A DNA stretch of 64,000 bases, taken from Clostridium sp. (GTDB taxonomy: Bacteria > Bacillota > Clostridia > Clostridiales > Clostridiaceae). Shown here one piece after another: positions 63,122 through 64,000 of this stretch (position 1 is the stretch's first letter; every line of letters starts with the position of its first letter). The DNA is taken from the NCBI RefSeq assembly GCF_022482905.1, contig NZ_JAKVOI010000001.1, positions 3,503,185 through 3,567,184 on the forward strand. Direction: 5' to 3'. A model generated the notes under the pieces. The model searched no databases, was not told where the DNA came from, and saw only the letters and a list, made by a program, of their open reading frames with translations. Position numbers and translations under genes: made by a program.

Positions 63122-64000
63122 ATGGACTTTAACTATGTAGAAAATTTTAAAGACGGTATAGTTGTGAAAGATGTAAGAAATTTTGAACTGGAACACATAT
63201 TTGACTGCGGACAGTGCTTCAGATGGGATAGGCAGAATAATGGCAATTACATAGGCGTAGCTTTTGGAAGGGTTATTGAAGTTGAAAAAAGCAAAGACGA
63301 TGTAATCATATATAATACAAATGAGGATGATTTTAGAAATATATGGGTAAAGTATTTTGACCTGTATAGGGATTACGGTGAGATAAAAAATGTTTTAAGC
63401 AGCGACAGTACCTTGAGAGAATCGATAAGATTTGGATATGGCATGAGACTGCTTCAACAGGAGCCATTCGAACTGATAATATCTTTTATAATATCGGCCA
63501 ATAACAGAATTCCAATGATAAAGCGTGCCATAAAAAATATAAGTAAAAAATGGGGAGAAGAGATAAAATACAAAGATAAGACATATTACAGTTTCCCAAC
63601 TATAGAAAGTCTGAATACAGCCAGTATGGAGGAGCTTCAGAATTGCGGCACCGGTTTTAGAAACAAATATATAAAAGATACTGTTTCAAAAATATATTCT
63701 CTGGGAAATCATGAAAATGAAGAGTATGATGAAAAATATGATATTCACTGGATTAAGAATCAGGAGGATCAAGTATGCCATAGAGAGCTTCAAAAGTTTA
63801 TGGGAATAGGTCCCAAGGTAGCGGATTGTATAATGCTGTTTTCAATGCAGAAGTATTCAGCTTTTCCTGTAGATGTATGGGTAAAGAGGGCGATGATCCA
63901 CTTTTATCTTGCCCCGGACGTTTCACTGAAGAAAATAAGGGATTTTGGAATAAATAAGTTTGGAAAATTTTCAGGATTTGCCCAACAGTATCTTTTCTAC
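63122..64000 (+). CDS. ogg: 8-oxoguanine DNA glycosylase, OGG1 type (partial, 3' cut)
   Basis: 293 codons are visible and the frame is open at the window end. The N-terminal domain has FELEHIFDCGQCFRWDR; the helix-hairpin-helix region is LQKFMGIGPKVADCIMLFSM followed by the catalytic Asp in FPVDVWVKR, with Lys ligand NCGTGFRNKYI upstream. This glycosylase/AP lyase removes 8-oxoguanine. The rest is beyond 64000. Confidence 0.9.
   Translation, partial: MDFNYVENFKDGIVVKDVRNFELEHIFDCGQCFRWDRQNNGNYIGVAFGRVIEVEKSKDDVIIYNTNEDDFRNIWVKYFDLYRDYGEIKNVLSSDSTLRESIRFGYGMRLLQQEPFELIISFIISANNRIPMIKRAIKNISKKWGEEIKYKDKTYYSFPTIESLNTASMEELQNCGTGFRNKYIKDTVSKIYSLGNHENEEYDEKYDIHWIKNQEDQVCHRELQKFMGIGPKVADCIMLFSMQKYSAFPVDVWVKRAMIHFYLAPDVSLKKIRDFGINKFGKFSGFAQQYLFY

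Noticed and set aside
1..64000. CRISPR arrays, insertion sequences, prophage
   Set aside because: No regularly spaced repeats, transposase, integrase or phage structural genes were seen.

Overview
The window looks like chromosomal DNA of a low-GC, spore-forming, strictly anaerobic Clostridium. Spore coat genes (cotJABC, a CotF-type gene, a gerW/ytfJ gene), strong AGGAGG-type ribosome sites and AGA/AGG-rich arginine coding sit beside anaerobic energy genes: fhs-fchA-folD (the methyl branch of C1 metabolism), rex, crt, hbd and the electron-bifurcating pair nfnAB. The gene mix recalls C. kluyveri-type and acetogenic clostridia, but I cannot name a species. No CODH/ACS genes and no bcd-etfBA genes lie in the window.

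Layout. 1-7.2 kb: end of amtB, glnK, a D-2-hydroxyacid dehydrogenase, addB, mgtC/sapB and surE. 7.2-11.5 kb: sporulation genes (cotJC-B-A, cotF-like, ytfI/ytfJ) plus an LRAT-type protein and a DUF4491 protein. 11.6-20.9 kb: a catabolic island for an acidic sugar, with a DHDPS-family aldolase, a KdgT-type permease, two separate split UxaA-type dehydratases, a PrpR-type sigma-54 activator between them, an FAH-family hydrolase and an iron alcohol dehydrogenase. It is headed by a good -24/-12 promoter and a pair of candidate upstream activator sites. 20.9-24.5 kb: DUF1659, DUF2922, a CWB2 surface protein, a YpmS-like protein and DUF554.

24.5-29.3 kb is the most unusual part: an HxlR remnant, a tiny membrane peptide, a T-box leader whose specifier (TGC) and T-box discriminator base both point to tRNA-Cys, then a nitrogenase-like NifD/NifK pair with no nifH or nifB beside it, a 15-codon Cys-containing sORF, a holin-like type I toxin candidate and tRNA-Trp. 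The pair uses many CGN arginine codons, unlike its neighbours. A nitrogenase-like reductase under cysteine-starvation control suggests a role in sulfur acquisition rather than nitrogen fixation. This is the main discovery candidate.

29.3-43.7 kb: a divergent ZnuA-like lipoprotein, an HD-GYP protein, tsaE-tsaB-rimI, two tandem universal stress proteins, fhs-fchA-folD (FolD lacks the cyclohydrolase residues, so FchA probably does that step), a GlpA/FAD-oxidoreductase/DUF1667 trio, DUF1836, a RusA-like protein and tsaD. 43.7-57.7 kb: pyruvate carboxylase, a patatin, an M16C peptidase, CstA divergent from a LytS/LytT pair, and an ABC-F ATPase. 57.9-64 kb: rex, then crt behind two adjoining Rex operators, hbd, nfnA-nfnB, and the start of an OGG1-type glycosylase cut by the window end. 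Together the last block handles NAD(P)H/ferredoxin balance and C4-CoA chemistry under Rex control.
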